Origin: an uncultured Clostridia bacterium
GTDB lineage: Bacteria; Bacillota; Clostridia; Christensenellales; Aristaeellaceae
Length of the DNA: 7,700 nt
Assembly (NCBI GenBank): GCA_945877525.1
Contig: CAMDVP010000145.1
Location: 1-7,700, forward strand
Reading direction: 5' to 3'
In this document: positions 6,043-7,700 of the stretch, piece by piece
Layout: every line of letters begins with the position of its first letter
How positions within the stretch are numbered: position 1 is the stretch's first letter
Notes under the pieces: model-generated
What the model was told of the DNA's origin: nothing
The model's database searches: none
Seen by the model: the letters and a program-made list of their open reading frames with translations, nothing else
Position numbers and translations under genes: made by a program

Positions 6043-7700
6043 TTATGCAGCGTCCGTGCGGTCAAACTGGGCCTGATACAGCTCGTAGTACGCGCCGTGC
6101 TTGCGCAGCAGCTCCTCGTGGGTGCCGCTTTCCACAAGACGGCCCTGATCCATCACTATGATACGGTCAGCCCCGGTGATGGTGGACAACCGGTGGGCAA
6201 TGACAAAGCAGGTGCGCCCCCGCATCAGCGACAGCATGGCGTCCTGAATGAGCAACTCGGTTTGCGTGTCCACGTTGGAGGTGGCTTCGTCCAGAATCAG
6301 CATGGAGGAACGCATGAGCATGGCCCTTGCAATGGTGAGCAGCTGCTTTTGCCCTTTGGAAATCGAGTTGCCGCTGTCGGTGATCACGGTGTCGTAGCCG
6401 TTGGGCAGGGAGAGAATCATATCGTGGATATGCGCGGCCTTGGCGGCGGAGACAATCTCCTCCCGGGTGACGCCCGGGCGGCCATAGGCCAGGTTGTCGT
6501 ACACCGTGCCGTCAAACAGCCAGGTGTCCTGCAACACCATGGTGAACTGGCTGCGCAGGCTTTCCCTCGTCAGGCTGCGGATGTCCTGCCCGTCAATCTC
6601 AATGGCCCCCTCCGTCACGTCGTAGAAGCGCATGAGCAGGTTGATCAGGGTGGTCTTGCCGCAGCCGGTTTCACCCACGATGGCGATGACCTGTCCGGGC
6701 CTGGCCTCGAAGCTCACATGGTGCAATACCGTCGTGTCCGGCGTGTAGCCGAAGCTTACGTCCCGGAAGGCGACATGGCCCCGGCAGTCGGATAGCGCCC
6801 TGGCTTCCGGTGCGTCGGCGGGTTCAGGGTCAAGGTCCAGCAGGGACAGCACCCGCTCGGCAGCGGCCAGGGCGGATTGCAGCTCGCTGATGATATTGGC
6901 AAACTCGTTGATGGGGCCGGAAAATTTACGGGAGTACAGCACAAAGGAGCTGACGCCCCCCAGGCTGATTCCCTGCGCCATGTACAGGAGGGATCCGAAG
7001 ATACTCACCGCTGCCAGGGACAGGTTATTGATCAGGTTCACGGTCGGGCCGGTGATGCAGGCGGTGTGGTCGGCCTTCCAGTTGGCCCGGGTGGCGCTTT
7101 CGTTGCGCAGGGCGAAGCGGCGGTTGAACTCATCCTCCTGATGATACGCGCCGATGGTCTGCATGCCGGACACGGCTTCCTCACAGTAGCCGTTCATCAT
7201 GCCCAGCTGCCGGGAACGCTCGCGGAACAGGGGCCGCACCACCCTGGAACGGTAGCGGGTGAAAAGAATGGACATGGGAATGGTGAAGGCGAAGATGAGC
7301 AGCAGAGGCGGCGAAATGGTAACCATCATGGCAAAGCTGCCCGCCACGGTGATCAGGCTGGCGAGGATCTGCGTCAGGTCGGTGGAGAGGGACGCGCCCA
7401 CGGTGTCCACATCGTAGGAGAGGACGGAAATCACATCACCTGTTTGATGGGTGTCGAAGAAGCTGATGGGCAGGCGGGTCAGGTGGTTGAACAAATCCCC
7501 GCGCATGCGCTTGACCACGTTTCGGCTCATGCGGATCATCATGGCGGAAAGCACCCAGCTGAGCAGCGAGGAGCACAGCGCCAGCGCTACCATGGCCAGC
7601 ACATACTTCACCACCGCAGGGAAGTCCACCGCGCCGGGCGCAATGGCGTCGATGGCCGCGCCGGACAGCTTGGGAGACAAAAGCCCCAGAAGGTTGGACA
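6043..7700 (-). CDS. ABC exporter half-transporter (membrane and ATPase domains fused), 5' end cut by window
   Basis: 551 complete codons are visible and the frame stays open to the window edge; full-length relatives have about 580-620 residues, so the first few dozen are missing. The TTG at 7680 is inside the gene, not a start. The membrane domain spans roughly fragment residues 1-270, with several hydrophobic segments. The ATPase domain shows Walker A GETGCGKTT (342-350), Q-loop Gln390, signature ISKGQ (446-450), Walker B LILDE (467-471, catalytic Glu471) followed by D-loop SNVD, and H-loop His502. The signature departs from LSGGQ while the catalytic Glu is kept, as in the TM288-type subunit of heterodimeric exporters, so a partner half-transporter with a degenerate Walker B is expected just upstream, outside the window. 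Drug, lipid or peptide export are all possible. A histidine phosphatase follows in the same probable operon. Confidence 0.95.
   Translation of the reverse strand, partial: SNLLGLLSPKLSGAAIDAIAPGAVDFPAVVKYVLAMVALALCSSLLSWVLSAMMIRMSRNVVKRMRGDLFNHLTRLPISFFDTHQTGDVISVLSYDVDTVGASLSTDLTQILASLITVAGSFAMMVTISPPLLLIFAFTIPMSILFTRYRSRVVRPLFRERSRQLGMMNGYCEEAVSGMQTIGAYHQEDEFNRRFALRNESATRANWKADHTACITGPTVNLINNLSLAAVSIFGSLLYMAQGISLGGVSSFVLYSRKFSGPINEFANIISELQSALAAAERVLSLLDLDPEPADAPEARALSDCRGHVAFRDVSFGYTPDTTVLHHVSFEARPGQVIAIVGETGCGKTTLINLLMRFYDVTEGAIEIDGQDIRSLTRESLRSQFTMVLQDTWLFDGTVYDNLAYGRPGVTREEIVSAAKAAHIHDMILSLPNGYDTVITDSGNSISKGQKQLLTIARAMLMRSSMLILDEATSNVDTQTELLIQDAMLSLMRGRTCFVIAHRLSTITGADRIIVMDQGRLVESGTHEELLRKHGAYYELYQAQFDRTDAA

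Overview
The window is a compact, GC-rich (roughly 60% by eye) bacterial segment in which every credible gene lies on the minus strand. Short gaps, strong AGGAGG-type ribosome binding sites, a Rex redox repressor and a VanW-family cell-wall protein point to a Gram-positive member of the Bacillota, most likely a Clostridia/Oscillospiraceae-type anaerobe. That taxonomic placement is inference; no rRNA or tRNA gene is present to fix it.

Read in the direction of transcription (right to left), the layout is as follows. First comes an ABC exporter half-transporter whose 5' end is cut by the window edge (7700-6043), followed after 23 bases by a histidine phosphatase (6019-5270). Next is a 418-base gene-free stretch (5269-4852) holding a multi-hairpin element with nested long-range inverted repeats (5020-5227), a probable intrinsic terminator (4972-4933) and a dyad next to a ribosome binding site (4865-4890). 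Two carbohydrate-esterase-like alpha/beta hydrolases follow: a CE7 acetyl xylan esterase/cephalosporin C deacetylase (4851-3880) and a CE15/glucuronoyl-esterase-like protein (3850-2768), closed by a terminator (2741-2706). A clear sigma-A type promoter with an extended -10 (2662-2633) then drives rex (2582-1950), followed after 22 bases by a VanW/G5-type membrane-anchored cell-wall protein (1927-116) and a strong hairpin terminator (103-65).

The genes form three likely transcription units: (1) exporter plus phosphatase; (2) two esterases with no signal peptide, which probably trim acetyl and uronate-ester decorations from imported hemicellulose oligosaccharides; (3) rex-vanW, which may tie a redox regulator to a surface protein. 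All protein families are known. The least explained part is the structured intergenic element at 5020-5227, whose folding arms are arranged like a multibranched RNA or a complex intergenic repeat.
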